Positions 21,691 through 34,448 of a stretch of DNA of 64,000 nt are shown here, piece by piece; positions within the stretch are counted from its first letter, which is position 1; each line of letters starts with the position of its first letter. Source of the stretch: Aplectana chamaeleonis (lineage: Eukaryota; Nematoda; Chromadorea; Rhabditida; Cosmocercidae). A program made the translations under genes and the position numbers. The stretch spans positions 1,054,001-1,118,000 of the forward strand of contig JAPDOI010000172.1 in the NCBI GenBank assembly GCA_029168955.1, read 5' to 3'. The notes under the pieces are model-generated. The model was not told the DNA's origin, made no database searches, and saw nothing but the letters and a program-made list of their open reading frames with translations.

Positions 21691-22639
21691 GACAGTCCCT
21701 GGTCATGAGTAACGCTTCCTAAAGTAGTTTGGTCGGCGCAGGGACGCCTTGTGACTTGAAGACCAGTAAATTAAATATTCAAGGGAAGCTTTACCAAGCA
21801 TAAAAGCTCGCCGAGGGGGAGGGCGATTGTGTCGAAAAGGAACGTTACTGCGGCTTAATGTGTTCAAAACTAAAAACATGTGCACGCTGTTTGCTGAATC
21901 GGCTTTTTCAGCTGCTGGGTATTTCAGAACGAATTCACCGCTAACCGCCCATTCACTTTCCCACTCTCTTTCCCGGGCTTTGCTGCACTAAGTGAATTCA
22001 AATCTCCCATTTCACTATGTTTTTATTCTATGATCAACAAGCTTCAAATCATTCGGTCTTTGAGGGGCAACAAGATCGTAGGGTAACAAATAACGCTATA
22101 TCAAGCTGATTAGGCACTCAATCTCATCGTGCGCTCTTCACCCACCCTCTCTCCCAAATAATCTATCTTTCGCGTGTGGATTGGGCCCACTCAGTACAAT
22201 ATGTTTTCTTTTTCACGCACCCTTCACTCGCTCATTTCTGGTGAAGGAGGCGTCGGCTGCGGCGTATTCCAATACCTACCGACAACAATTACTTGAAGTT
22301 TGTTATGTGGTCCACGTTTGGTGAATATATGTATTTACTCATCTTCCGCGAAGATCTATGAAGTCTGAAACTAAAATCCCTCGTAAATAGCAGCATCGTT
22401 GTCATGGGGTTCGCTCGACACCTGACCAATGCATAAGTGGGGGCTAGGTAGAGGTGTTTGGGGCACTTTCATAGAGCCACGCGCTGTAAACCTCGCTAGT
22501 AGCGGCGACGGCTTGCTATTTGCATAAATTGAAGCTCGAAACTCATTGAATATGTATGTCTGTTCTAGATAGTTATGTTAAAATCAGTTTCGAGGTTAAA
22601 TTTATAAATCTCGGCTCTGCCTCAGGTTCTCTACATTCA
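21691..22639. other. No gene or clear element
   Basis: Between a TTAA-C copy and a GGGACAGG-family MITE. Pyrimidine-rich short stretches near 21950-22230; nothing recognisable. Confidence 0.4.
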
Positions 22640-22780
22640 CACAAAGGTAGGAGTGGTCCAGATTTTGCAGTTGGACGCTTCGCGCCACTCGATCCGAGCA
22701 AAGTGGTCCCGAGTGGAAATAAAGCCACGGAAAGATAGACAACTCCTGCCTTGGTGTGTAGAGAGCACCTGTGTCCTTTT
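22640..22780. mobile_element. MITE, GGGACAGGYGCTCTCT family, copy 2
   Basis: Right arm GACAACTCCTGCCTTGGTGT then AGAGAGCACCTGTGTCC matches copy 36811-36965; the shared interior includes TTTTGCAGTT and AAGTGGTCCCGAG. The left end is diverged. Confidence 0.6.
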
Positions 22781-22800
22781 TTATCAACGGTCTAGGGCGA

Positions 22801-23262
22801 TTAAAGGCAGTGTTCACGACGAATATCACACCCGAGTTCGACTCAAAAATTGTTCGTGTGGCAACTTCTAGTCAAGAAACAGCAAAGAAAAACGTTCAGA
22901 ATAAGCTAAAATAACGGTTTCTAACGTTCAGGGCGTGGACGAGCTTTCTGGCCCTGCTAGGATCCGCAAAAGAACAGCGAGCGTGCGCTGATTTCGAAAT
23001 ATGCGCGATCGATCAGGCTGGAAACGGCACAGTCAGCTTGGCAATTCGCCATCGGAAACATCCGCGGCGTGCCACAAGCTCGTCCGATTGGGGGTTTCGA
23101 ACCGGGATAAGCATCCTCAACGGTATAACTTTCAAAGCCGCTTTTGCTGATTTCTGATCCGTTTTCGCTTATGTCTTCGATCCTATCCCGTCCAGCATCT
23201 GTCAACTTAGCGTTTCACCCTGAAACCTCGAGAACGAGATTTTTCGTGGATACTGCCTTTAA
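22801..23262. mobile_element. TTAA-B family MITE, copy 1
   Basis: TTAAAGGCAGTGTTCACGAC on the left, CGTGGATACTGCCTTTAA on the right. The interior (CGTTCAGGGCGTGGACGAG, GTTTCTAACGTTC) is the reverse complement of the 24782-25240 copy. Confidence 0.85.
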
Positions 23263-24781
23263 TCTTGGTCCCAGCACCATTGTCTTCAAACTGCGTGTTT
23301 ACATTTACCCATTTCTTGCCTACCGTAATTCATCGTCGCGGTTTGACAGAAATTATCACTGCACTGCAGAAAATATTTTATGAACTCATCGCATTTAATT
23401 CTTTACGTCTTTGAGTGGCGTCAAACAGGGATCTTAGTAATCCTGCTCGAGTGTTTTTCTGTATGAAGAAGCTCATCAGCTCAACTACTGGGACCATTGT
23501 CGAGAATGAATCTTTCTACCATAGACAAAATGCTTGGACGGAGCACTAAGAAATAAGCTTTTCAGAAAATTAGAAGATATGTAGACACTTAGGGAGAATC
23601 CATATCCGCACAAAAACGACGTCGTCAACTCATCTGAACCACTCAGGAACAGAATCGAATTGCGTCACTCTTTCAGGATCAATCTGTGCATAATTCTGCG
23701 GAGTTTTTGAGTCAAAAGAGCTAGTTTCGTGCCTAGAAACCCCCTTCTGCGACCAATAGCTACAGAATTAATTGCGCTCTCTGCAACGGACTATTCGTGC
23801 TATAGGAGCATTTTTATCTGTTCACGGTTCTCGATTATTTTGCCACCTTAACTGCTTAGAGTTTTGATTCTTGACTACTCTTTGGTTTTCTTTGACAGTC
23901 AGACAATCTTATTTCTTTATGGACCTTTCACGGCGAGTATTATTATCAGAATGCTGTCACATGTTGATTTTATACCCCTGCTCAATCCCATTAGCAATCT
24001 TGAGCATCGAGCCCCCGCACCATTGGGGTATGTCGTCACTTCCTACAGGCCTCCGTCGCTCATATGTAGCAGGGTCCGGGCGAATTTCCAATTTTAAAAA
24101 TTTCCTCTAAATCGGGGTGCAGGTCAAGAATATTCTATGAGTTGATAAGACGGCAGATGAGTCGGTTTTCTTCAAGTTGCTCCAGCCACTTCACTTCGTC
24201 AATGTGTCACAGAAGTGTTCCCGTCTTCCAAGTTATCTGCCATTGTCCGCGCTCTCTTCATCGCGCGCGGTGGAAATCGTTCCCCACCAGCGAAAAGAAT
24301 GCCGCCGTTATCCCGCCGCGTCCCGGCGAGATGACCACACACATGCCGTAGAAACACCGATATTTTGGCGGCCCGATCATGCTGTGAGTACAGTAGTTCT
24401 TTACTTACATGGCATTCTTTTCATGAGTAACGGCTCACAGCTCACAGAACTTCTAGATGTGGCTCATCTAGTCCAGGTCGACCTATCTAGCACAAATTTC
24501 CGAAAAGTCTTAATGTAACCAAACCTTACCTTTGAAAACTCAGAAGTGGCGTAATTCCTGAATATCCACGCCGTTCAACTCGCCACGCCTCGAGTTCGAA
24601 CCTGTCTGCAATACAACTTCTAAGTAGAAGCCATGGCCATTCACCTTAATACTGCTCGCGTTCACAGATCATCACTTGCATGAGTAGTGGCTACATGAGT
24701 ACATGAGCATTACTGACATGGCTGGAAAGGTGTAGTTCAGCACGTCTGCTATCTGGTCCAAACGTCTCTTGTTCGCAGCAG
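23263..24781. other. No convincing gene
   Basis: Contains plus-strand frames around 23870-24110 with hydrophobic residues (FLYGPFTASIIIRMLSHVDF) in two overlapping frames; neither shows a receptor motif. A GAGTTCGAACC box near 24592 resembles a tRNA B box, but no cloverleaf could be drawn around it. Confidence 0.4.
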
Positions 24782-25240
24782 TTAAAGGCAGTGTCCACGA
24801 TAAATCTCGTTCTCGAGGTTTCAGTGTGAAACACTATGTTGGCAGATGTTGGAGAGGATAGGGTGGAAGAAAGCAATGAAGACGGTCCAGCGATCAATAA
24901 AAACGGCTTTGAAAGTTATCCCGCTGCACCTACACACTTATCCCGGTCCGCCCCCCATTCGGACGAGCTTGTGGCGCCGCACACGTCTCGATGGCGAATC
25001 GCCAAGCAGCTCTGCCGCGTCCAGCCCGGTCGATTCGCGTAGATTTCGCGATTAGCGCACGCTTGCGGAACTCAGCGAGGCTTATGATTCTCGTCCACGC
25101 CCTGAACGTTAGAAACCATTAATTTAGCTCATTCTAGATGTTTTTTTCGCCTTTTCTTCACTATAAGTTACCTTACGACCAAGCAATCCCGTTTCTGGGT
25201 CGAACTCGAGTGCGATATTCATCGTGAACACTGCCTTTAA
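24782..25240. mobile_element. TTAA-B family MITE, copy 2
   Basis: TTAAAGGCAGTGTCCACGAT on the left, ATCGTGAACACTGCCTTTAA on the right. It is the uninterrupted counterpart of 34445-35093. Confidence 0.85.
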
Positions 25241-26395
25241 ACTGTTATGTTCGGCCCGTAATATTGACAGTTTCGCTCCACAAACGCCGTAGCATCACCA
25301 GAAGGGCCTTGCGCTCGCGTTCGACGCTTGCGTTTTGCCGGCTTCGTCCAGTTCACTGGCTGACGGGGGTGAAATGGCTATGACGGATCAGGAATGAATG
25401 CATCTTGTCATACACGTTCTACTATGACACGAACCATACCTTAGTGACAGGTTGAAACTTGAGATTTTCGTTGCTGATCAGCGAATGTCTTCCGGCAAAA
25501 CATACAAGCTAATTGTTGAATTTTAGGGAGCCTTTATGCAGAATTTCACTGATGTAGACCTCTTCGAGTAAAATGAGTGAGGTCGTCGAGCGTATCTTTG
25601 GAATTGGAGCCTAACAGGCTTATTGGGCTTCCTAGAAGTTCGCTTTTGCCACCTGAAGTTCATCTAAATTTGTTGAATGCAGGCATATAGATCTGGTATG
25701 TGTTTATCTCCAACCCTTTACTGAATCGGGAGTAATTGGTATTCAAGTAAATGAAGCTGCCCAACTTATTCTGATAGTTTCCAATAAACAAGGATCAAAC
25801 TGCTTTTTGCTATTCATCTCGTTAGATGGGACACGGGGTAGGGGTTCCAAATTCGAACCAAACATTTCCCTTCTCCTTTTTTTGAGATTGCTGACGCTAG
25901 TTGCGATCAAGCGCTCCGCCACAAATGCATCTTCCACTTTTCTGGCGCTAGTTTATTTTTGGAAGTTTTCCCCGTTGTTCTACTAAGATAATAACACTGG
26001 TCGGACCGACAGCGCTGAAAGTCTCTCTGCTGATCGGGGGAGCATGGTGGGCGGACTGATGTAGGGGGAAGACTTGCCGGGCTATTCACGGGACGGTGTG
26101 AAGTCGTCAGCCAGGGGCGGTCACTGCAGCTCCCTTATGAAAGCGTGCCAACTTAACGCGCACAGAAATTGGCTAGTAGAACTTACCGCGCTCGGGAACC
26201 GTTTCTACCGCTGACGAAAATTCCAATTAGAACTGACAGTGAACAAAGCTTAGTTCGCGATCAGACTGATCGCAAGCAGCCACACTGGCCTGCACGGTGA
26301 ATACATCAGCGGACACTATCCTGTGTGGTAAATTGAGCATGTCTCAGATTCAACTACCCAAGTTCGAAACACACCCAGTATTATCCTTGGTTGCA
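25241..26395. other. No gene or delimited repeat seen
   Basis: Mixed-composition sequence between TTAA-B and TTAA-C copies. Short open frames only. Confidence 0.4.
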
Positions 26396-26893
26396 TTAAA
26401 GACGCAGTCCAACCTCAGATCCGTTCACCTGTTTCTCTGCCTATCTCCAAAACCGTCCCACGCTGATTCCAATGATATTTCTAAAATCGTAAAAGACCCC
26501 CAGAAACGGACAGAAACGGAGTTAAGGCCCTTCAAAAATTGAGCTGCGGGAGTAAGGTGGACGAGTTGTCCGAGGCTTGTAACTCACGTCTTTTGTAGCC
26601 GATGTATGCGAGCGGACCTGAGTAAGGAGAGAAGTTAAGAGTGAAGGGAAGAACCGGACTATTGAACAGAAACAATCGCTCATCTTGCCACTGTTTAGCT
26701 TGAAAGATAGTAGAAGGAGCGTGCCAAAGTGGCTTTCTGATGTGGGCGCATCAGGGTGGCTTTCTCCTACATATATCTCGCCTATTCGGAGAAATTCAGA
26801 GCTCGCACTTGGCAGGTGCTATATAGAGAGGGTCTTCTTCTCTTTTATGTGGAAATCTCAGATTTCGTCCTTGAGCTCGGACTCTGCCTTTAA
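26396..26893 (-). mobile_element. TTAA-C family MITE, complete, reverse orientation
   Basis: TTAAAGACGCAGTCCAACCT on the left and GAGCTCGGACTCTGCCTTTAA on the right. The interior GTGGACGAGTTGTCCGAGGC is the reverse complement of the shared GGACAACTCGTCCACC core. Confidence 0.8.
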
Positions 26894-28607
26894 TTCATCA
26901 GTGTTTTTTGAAAATCTTAAATTTCATGCCAGTCAGTGACCAACTCGGAACACCAGTTGAAGAACATTTTCTTGAGCACTGCTCTTAGTTCTCGCTCAAG
27001 TATCATTATTTACTGATATTTATTAACAATATTGTTGAGCACACTTCTGTTAGCTTTCACGATTACTTGTCAAATTAGTCGGCCACTACCTCATGCCATG
27101 CTTCAAATGTTTCCCTTGTTTTTTGGTGCCGACAACTTATTTATGCCTCTATCTGCATCAGCTGTTCTCAACAACTTGTTTTATAGTGGTTTACGAGCTC
27201 GAGACCACTTAGAATCCAGTTCTTCTTTCTATTTTCCAATGGTTTTTGTGAGAAACTTGGACTTTTACTGTGTGCCACGGTTTTTATCCAGAACACAAAC
27301 CGTGAGCAGCAGTTATACTCTTGCTTTTTCAACCTTGCGTCTAAAGGAGATGGCTAGAGCGAGCCAAGGCTAGATCACGCCCTTCGTCGTGTCCACCTAT
27401 ACCTGCAACTTCTTGGAAACCTTTCTTTTCATGAAGGAGGTGTGCATAGTAAACATTAGATTAACTTTCTTTCCCTGGAAATATGAGAACCTTGTTAGAA
27501 GCTTGCCTTGCGCTACTTTGTTCTCCTTCTATTCGCTGGTGGTTGTTCCTTTTCTTGCTACTACTGGTCTATGATAGCTTTTATGAGCAATTCGTTGTAG
27601 TTGCTGTGGTGTGTGGTAAATTGTCGAAAGGCTGTGGACGTTAGTATTACTTATAAGTTACGTACGCACTCTCTCAGGACTTGCCTGGATGCTACCGAGA
27701 GCCTGTAGGGAACCTGACGCCTCAGTGCCGGATCAAAAAATTTTCACCTCATACCGACATTCAATCCGTCAACCCCGATCCATCGTTTTATAGTCCACCG
27801 CGCTATTGTCTGAGTCATCTGCGCTGCTGCACATGTTCGCTCCCATTGCAATGATTGCTGTATTATTGCCGTATTTTCTCGGGTCGCGGTAGTTTTGCCT
27901 CAAATTCTGGGTTAAAAAACCAGGGGTGGTTTCTAACCGATCGAAAGGTTTCTAACCGTGTTTAATTATGAATGAAGCTGTCGGCAAGCGGCGGCTGAAC
28001 CACTTAGGAGAAGATCTTTTGTCAGAAAACGTCGAAACAGTGTTTGAAAGGAAGAGAAGACGGAGGGCTTTTCCGGAGGCCGTCAGATTGCTTGAGCTGC
28101 GACACAGCTCTAGGCGCTCGCTCGCTTTGAGCAATGGTTCGAACGGTTCGGTGGCGGCTTGTAGACGCCTCTCTTATTGAACTCGCGGTTTTGATTGGTT
28201 CCCAGGGTTTCGTTAGATTGGACGCAATCACTTCCAGAGTTTCAAACAACCTTTCAGTAAATTTCTAATAGGATTTCCAGTGAGAGTTTATGAGGTTTTT
28301 CGCTGGAAAAAGTTGAGCGACATTTTTTTTACATACATAAAAAAGTTAGGTCGACGGTGGCTTAGCGAAGATGCGTGTTGTGCGCTGTGACGGGTAACCT
28401 ACGAAATTTTTTGAAAATTTTTCTCTTTCGAAAAGTGAAACGGAACTCAAGCACGATGCTTTATTGTACTCACAGCTAGTGCAAGGCGTGATGTATCGAT
28501 CTAAGAGTGTCGAATCTATCTATGTTTGTGTGATCGATCGGTATCTGATAGAGCCCATCTCTAGTTGACGATTTACTTGTAAAATGGTCGAGGATGGTCA
28601 CCAACTC
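26894..28607. other. No gene seen
   Basis: Pyrimidine-rich plus-strand frames at 27032-27373 are hydrophobic by composition only. A 70-codon frame at 27968-28180 has an Arg-rich stretch but no recognised family. No delimited repeats. Confidence 0.4.
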
Positions 28608-29651
28608 CTCAGACAGTAGGGGCTTAGTACGTCGGCACAATACCGCTAGTACGCGGGCACAAAGGGCTTGTCAGCACTCGTGCGGTAGCTGCTGGTAACG
28701 GCAGGATATGCTGCCAACGACCAGGAGCCCCTGCCGCATGTGCTGGCATACTAACGCTTTATTTATCGTGGCACGCGTGCTATTGCCAGCCCCTCTCTCC
28801 TACTGTTTGCTAACACTCTCCCCTTTTGATATGTCTAAGACGAATAAACATTGCAGCCTCCTCTTGTACGACGGCGGCGGGTATATAAGGGAGTGAGCAG
28901 AGTGCCATAAGGGCGCGACGCGGCCTGATGGTGGGCGTCCGTATTGATAGATCGCCGCGATCTATCAATACGGCAGCCCACCGCCACGCCGCGCCGCGCC
29001 GCGCCCTTATGACACCCTGCTCAGCACCCACCAGTCTCACTGAGGGGGCAGTTGGCCGTTTGAGGCCATTCCGAGGAGGTTACCCTGTGTCACTCTTTGG
29101 GCGGTGATTTCGAACGCTGAGGGGACCATCCCCATGGCCCATCGCGAGGAAAGCCTCATCGTTATGGACCGTGGCGAAGATGATTTCTTTGTCACTAACC
29201 GCGGAGAGGTTGGTCTCCTTGCTGCTGGCCCTGACAAGGATCATACCCAACAACGGTAAAGAGGGTGGCAGTCCAAAGTCATTCTTCAGCCATGTTTTAT
29301 CTCTACTAATCTGTTTAATATCATAATTGCGATTAATCCTAAACCTTCGTCCTAATCTTTCTTTTCTTTGTATTGACTGTAAGGTCATGATTACATTGCT
29401 CCATAACATCGGTACGTCTCATTCAACTTGAATTACTGTATTGTTTCGACTTTATGTTACCGATAAACCTATTATTATTATTCTTCGTTTGCAAAACAGG
29501 CTGTGGATAATGAGCGTTAGAATGCCAGCATACGTTAGCAGGATATGCTGCCGTTGCCAGCAGCTCCTGCTCACAACGAGCATTAGTACGCCAGCTTTGC
29601 CATTGCATACTAACGCTATTGTGCCGACATACTAAGCCCCGACTTTCTGAG
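28608..29651. mobile_element. GC-rich inverted-repeat element, copy B, with two insertions
   Basis: Ends CTCAGACAGTAGGGGCTTAG and CTAAGCCCCGACTTTCTGAG, colinear with copy A (13524-14179). Against copy A it has an extra palindrome at about 28893-29025, just after TATATAAGG, and an extra ~220-bp AT-rich segment at about 29276-29500 between GCAGTCCAAA and GGATAATGAGCG. The minus-strand frame conserved with copy A is interrupted here. Confidence 0.8.
28893..29025. mobile_element. Palindromic MITE nested in copy B
   Basis: Near-perfect hairpin: GAGCAGAGTGCCATAAGGGC faces GCCCTTATGACACCCTGCTC, and CCGTATTGATAGATCG faces CGATCTATCAATACGG at the centre. Absent from copy A at the corresponding place. 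Confidence 0.75.
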
Positions 29652-30011
29652 TTGGTAGCTGCAGACGAACTATCCGAACAGTAACACCAGTCGGATCGCT
29701 GGCGCATGGCGGGCCCCCGTGATCCGACCGCCATAGTCTCGCGATCATCCCGGCATGAGATCTATCGGATCGGTTGTTTTTTGGCTCCACGTTTGCCCTC
29801 GGCTAGACCGGCGTGACGCATGTATTACGCATGTATAAGTTAGTATATACCCACGCGAAAATAGGGCGATAGCGTCCATTCGTCTCTCTGGTTGCTTGCA
29901 GCAGAAAGGACCTTAGCGTTAGCGCACCAGCTCGCATCCGACTGACGATGTTTCACCGTCCTGAGATCCGCCCTAGTCCTCAGTGGCTGCTCCCCATCGA
30001 GCAAAAAGAGG

Positions 30012-30450
30012 TTAAAGGCAGCGTTAACGATGAAAATTTTTCACTAGGTGTGGGTAGTGGAGGGGCACACTTTAACGTTCACGTCGAAAGAACGCATAAA
30101 AACGAGCCAGAAAAAGCCCAAAAGGAGCCCGAAATTGCCACTTTGAGCGCAAGGCAAACCCCAAAAGCGCAGTGCCCTCCTTCCGACGTGAACAAATGAA
30201 AACTCGAGATCGTGAGATGAGCTATGGTTTCCGGTAAATAGCCCTGACCTTCCTTTTATTCTCCTCTTCTCTCTTTACTCAGGTCAGCTCGCGCACATCG
30301 GCTGCAAACGACTGAAGTTACAAGCCTCGGACCACTCGTCCACCATGGTTCCCTGGCTCAATTTTTGAAGGGCCATAACTCCGTTCCTAGAGGGTCTTGT
30401 ACGATTTCAGAGACATCATTGGAATCAGCCTGGGATCTTTCTTGAGATTC
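30012..30450. mobile_element. TTAA-A family MITE, right-truncated
   Basis: TTAAAGGCAGCGTTAACGAT at the left, with interior GAAAGAACGCATAAAAACGA and CTCGTCCACCATGG as in 59993-60485. Similarity fades near 30450; the right terminus is missing. Confidence 0.75.
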
Positions 30451-31181
30451 CTCTATCTCAACTGTTTTGAAGTTAGTATTCGCTATTTCAACCGCTCGAG
30501 CATAACTCGTCCACTTTTACCCCATAGCGAAAACAGCAGTTATAACTGTATCTGCATACAGTTTTCGTCGTACCACTTTCAGACTTCCGATGTATGTCAT
30601 AAAATCGACACCATTTTTGAGCGCGTCGGCTGCCGTAACGGCATCGTTCACAACGGATTTCTTCAAGTTTTGCATATATAAGGAGAAAACTAGTACCCTG
30701 TATAACAGCTACGTTGAAAAAACCGTGAAAAAATCACCTAAAACCCTTTTTAATACCGTAAATATCTCAATCGTCTTCTGAGAGAGGAAGAAACGATCGT
30801 TGGCGATCGCTGCTTTGACCAACGTTCTAATGAGGAAATAAAGTTTATCTTTCTTTAAAGTGATTTGTGGAGAAGGAAAGGTTAACCGATTTGTGTAGAA
30901 AAGTCATTCTTCACGTAATCGCGAAGTATTTTTTCATCAACTTCCCTTCAGTTGTACTGTATCAAATGTTGGAAATTTTCTTATATGATCGCTGACAGCA
31001 AATTGTGCCAGATGACTGACTGACGGCCGTCCTCTTTTGACGGAATTTGAGCCACTCCACCTCATTTATCTTCACAATAAAGCGATTTTAACCCAACAAA
31101 CTCTCCGTACGTTTTTAGGTGGGCCCAGAAAATCATTCGAACCGAAAAAACAGTGGGTGGTTTTCGGCGCGTAGGATGCCT
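30451..31181. other. No gene seen
   Basis: AT-rich sequence between a truncated TTAA-A copy and the TTAA-F element; nothing recognisable. Confidence 0.4.
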
Positions 31182-31610
31182 TTAAGGCAGCGTCCATACG
31201 TGGCGAGAGCGGGCGTTCCCGCTGTTGTTCGCCTCTCGAAGCTCCTCAACGCTGGAGCAACCCTTGCACGCAAATGAACACAGGCAAACACCCCTACCTC
31301 GTGTTGATTCGATTGAAAACGTTTGATCGGGTGATCAACCGCTCGAGTCGGTGCAACGGCAGATGATTTCGGTTTCCGGGGTGGGATTATGGAAAAGAAG
31401 GGCAGTAAAGGTCAATGCCACATGCTTTAGTGAGGAAGCAGTAAGCTTGAAACGTGCTGCTTGCCTCGTGGTGCTGGCGTAAGCGAGCGAGAGCGAGCAG
31501 GCGAGGGCGCGCGAGAAGGAGCGCCTGTGAGCGGCTAGTGAATCGTGTGCCCACGATGATTATCGACTTTGCGTAATCGCACGCTCTCGCAACGTATGGA
31601 CGGAGCCTAA
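31182..31610. mobile_element. TTAA-F family element, abutting TTAA-E
   Basis: TTAAGGCAGCGTCCATACGT with GCGAGAGCG on the left, CGCTCTCGCAACGTATGGAC and GGAGCCTAA on the right. The final CTAA (31607-31610) is shared with the next element's left end. Confidence 0.75.
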
Positions 31611-31730
31611 GGCAGTGTTCACGATGGAAAGTGTACTTGAGGAAACAGCGAAAATCTGTTTTGTTCGAAAACAGCTGAACAACTGCGAAGGTTCCGCGGC
31701 CACAAATGCACTAAGGTCCGAGTTATTAAG
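31607..31730. mobile_element. TTAA-E family, left-end fragment
   Basis: CTAAGGCAGTGTTCACGATG then GAAAATCTGTT and AACAGCTGAACAACTGCGAA, following 43626-44182 and 45034-45578. The right part is absent. Confidence 0.65.
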
Positions 31731-34016
31731 ACACATGTGTGATTTTCGACCACTTTGCCATTATACATAGACCCTTTATCAAATTTAGTCATGGATTTAC
31801 TTCGAACTTTGCTTTTTAGCTTCCCTATATTGCCTCTTCAAAGCGAATAGAGGTTCAACTCTTTTGCGGCACAATGAGCAAGGACAAACTTGTTCGAGTG
31901 ATTCCTAGATGAGTCAACAAATAGGTGAACCACAATTTTCCAGTCGTTGTTTTGCTTTTCGGCGGACGATTTAGGTCTGATTTGAGCAGGGAGATTATCG
32001 ATGGCGTCTATAATTCAATCCAACGCCTTCGACGTTCACGGTAAACAACATTTAATTCCCAGATGGACACTTCCTTTCGACGGTGTGCCAAATTATTCAA
32101 TTCTAAATAGTTGTTTTTTCCTTTGTTGCCAGTTCAACACAATTACCGACTTCTCAAAGCCGCCTGGAAGTGGAAAGGTTCTCTCTTGCTATGTAAATAA
32201 CTTCCGTCTTAGTCAATCGGATTTACTTGTTTTCCACAAACACCGCTATGCGTTTTATATCGGGCTGTTTTCTCCGTGAAGGCCTGCAGCCTCTTGGAAA
32301 TTGGCTTCATCTAAAGTTTCCCGAGCTCTTATTCCGTTTACCAGATATCTCTTGAAGTAAAACTAGTTTCTTACCCGTGAATTCCGTGTTACAACAACCT
32401 TTGTCTTCTAATTCTTGAGATTTTTTAAAGTCAGGTAACACTGTGGATTAGGTTATACTGAGCAAAATACTTGGAGCGCAAACTTCAATAATTTCATTTG
32501 TGGCTGCGTGGAGCGTGAGCAAACACTACTAACTTCTACTTTTCTCATTAGAGAACGAGACTCTAAGGCATGAGGTCTACTCTTTATTCAACGTTTCATC
32601 TTACCCCTCATTGTCACTTTATCTACCTGCAAGGGCCCTCATGAATTTGTTAGGTGATGATAAGGGGTGTACCAAAAACAAAAAACAGAAAATCGAATTT
32701 TCCACAAAACAGCAAACAGAAAACAGAAAATTCCGCGCACCCCTGTTGAAGATTTTCTTTCGCTATTCTTATTTTGCTTGTGCTCATGCTGCACTATATA
32801 GGCTCACTCAAGGTAGATGAAGGGTACACAGATTGTAGGAAATGGCTTCATGTGATATGAGCTTCTGCCCTACAGGAATGAAACTCCGTTCCGCAGTTAG
32901 CTGCAAGCTGGGACAAAGGTCAATCTTGCCGAGCTCACTCGGTCGCAGCACGGTTATCTTTGGGCTTGTCTGCAACTACGGACCAGAATTTCATTCCGAT
33001 AATGAGAGGGTCTGCGATCCTGATGTAGCTAATGACCGGACTCATCCACATCTCAGTGTAGTCTTGTAACAGGGGGAGCTCTATGCATCTTTGAAACTTA
33101 TTCAACAGAAACCTAGTGGGCGTTCGACAATTCAGTGAAAACCCCGAGCCGAAGCCAATGTGCAACAAGGAACCTGGATGAGACGGCGATGAAAATTGCT
33201 ACGTTGCCAAGAAAGCTTACATCCTGATTGCTTTCATAGAATATTTAGGCCATTGTGAAAGGCTTGAAAGGGCTTCCCAGACGCTTGAAAGGTCTCGTAA
33301 ACAACACAAGAGTCTTAAGAATCTTATAGAAATCTTGCCTTGTGAGTTGTGTTTTCCAATGTCAAATAAAGGGAAACGTAGGCATTCGTCCTTGAAAATA
33401 CATATTGTCCGCGGCCTATTCCTTGAGGGAGATCATATCCTCACAAAATGAGTAACACTCAAGTGTGTTGTGCGAAATTTTACATAAATCACAAAGCAGA
33501 AATAGTCCAAACAGTAATTCCAGTCCAATGACATTACGAAGTGTTCACTCTTGAATAACCACGCTGAGTTAGCGGAAAAGAGATATGTAAGTGAGTTTTG
33601 ACTGGTAATATCGATCGACCGCCAGGGGAACTTCTCATCACTAGACTAGAACCTCTGAGGCGATTGTACAACATGTGGGGAGTTTGTGCATAATTGTCTC
33701 CGTCTGCAGCCAGCTCGCGTGCCGCGCCGCCGCTTCCCTACTCTCCAGTGGGGCCGTTTGTTGTGACAATGGTATCATTTTTTCTTCCCTTTTCTGTGTT
33801 GTTCCATTTTTTTCCTTCGAACCCTAATTAATACTGTTTAGCATGAATATTCTTCCACCTTCTATTGACCCCAATTTTCACCGGTCACAGCCACCGGGAG
33901 CATGTTCATCCGACCGGAAAACTAGTCCAGGCCTGAGAATAGTGTCCCTTAAATGAGGCATTTTAGTGCGTTTCCGCCACTCTTTCGTTACTCTTCGGCT
34001 AATCGCCATGTTGGCG
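31731..34016. other. No gene seen; a short hAT-like end pair at 32662-32745
   Basis: The only delimited feature is an 84-bp A-rich palindrome-ended piece (AAGGGGTGTACC ... GCGCACCCCTG) listed separately. A diverged piece near 32958-32990 (TCTGCAACTACGGACCAGAA) resembles the CCGGTCCGC palindromes. Confidence 0.4.
32662..32745. mobile_element. Very short hAT-like element
   Basis: AGGGGTGTACC and GCGCACCCCTG ends with repeated AAACAGAAAA inside. The end sequence resembles that of the 40151-41854 element. No clear 8-bp duplication. Confidence 0.4.
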
Positions 34017-34448
34017 TTAAAGACTTAGTCCAATCTTAGTGGTAAATTTTGATATTATAGTCCGCCCGTGTATAGCAACCATGCATACCCTAAAATCTCT
34101 GTTTGCTGAAATAAGGAGAAACCACAGGGAAAAATCGGCGTCGCCCCCAACACCCCCAAAACAAGTCAAGCGTTTCACCCCGAAAAGGGAACCAAAATCT
34201 TCGCAAATTGAAAAATTGATATGCGCGATGATACTCATTAGCAACATGTGCAATAGTAGAGTTTTCGGCTTCCCTTCTGGAGCGGTGTGCGTGGTTAGGC
34301 TTTTGGGGCTTTGGGGGCGGGCCGGCTTTTTCCCTGTTATTTCTTCATGGTATGAGGGAACTTAGATCTTTCAGTTGGCAGGGATGTTGGAGGCCATGCC
34401 CAGAGGCTAATTTTGAAAATAACCCCTAAGGTTGGACTGCGCCTTTAA
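34017..34448. mobile_element. TTAA-D family element, abutting TTAA-B
   Basis: TTAAAGACTTAGTCCAATCT on the left, CTAAGGTTGGACTGCGCC then TTAA on the right (34445-34448, shared with the next element). Confidence 0.7.

Noticed and set aside
23864..24110. Possible nematode chemoreceptor (7TM) exon
   Set aside because: Two overlapping hydrophobic frames exist and neither holds a receptor family motif.
24540..24640. Possible tRNA gene around GAGTTCGAACC
   Set aside because: No matching A box at the right spacing and no acceptor-stem pairing.
27032..27373. 113-residue hydrophobic frame, possible membrane protein
   Set aside because: Explained by pyrimidine-rich composition; no splice sites or motifs support it.
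29423..29734. 103-residue minus-strand frame
   Set aside because: It spans the terminal inverted repeat of the GC-rich element and its AT-rich insert, so it is a repeat artefact.
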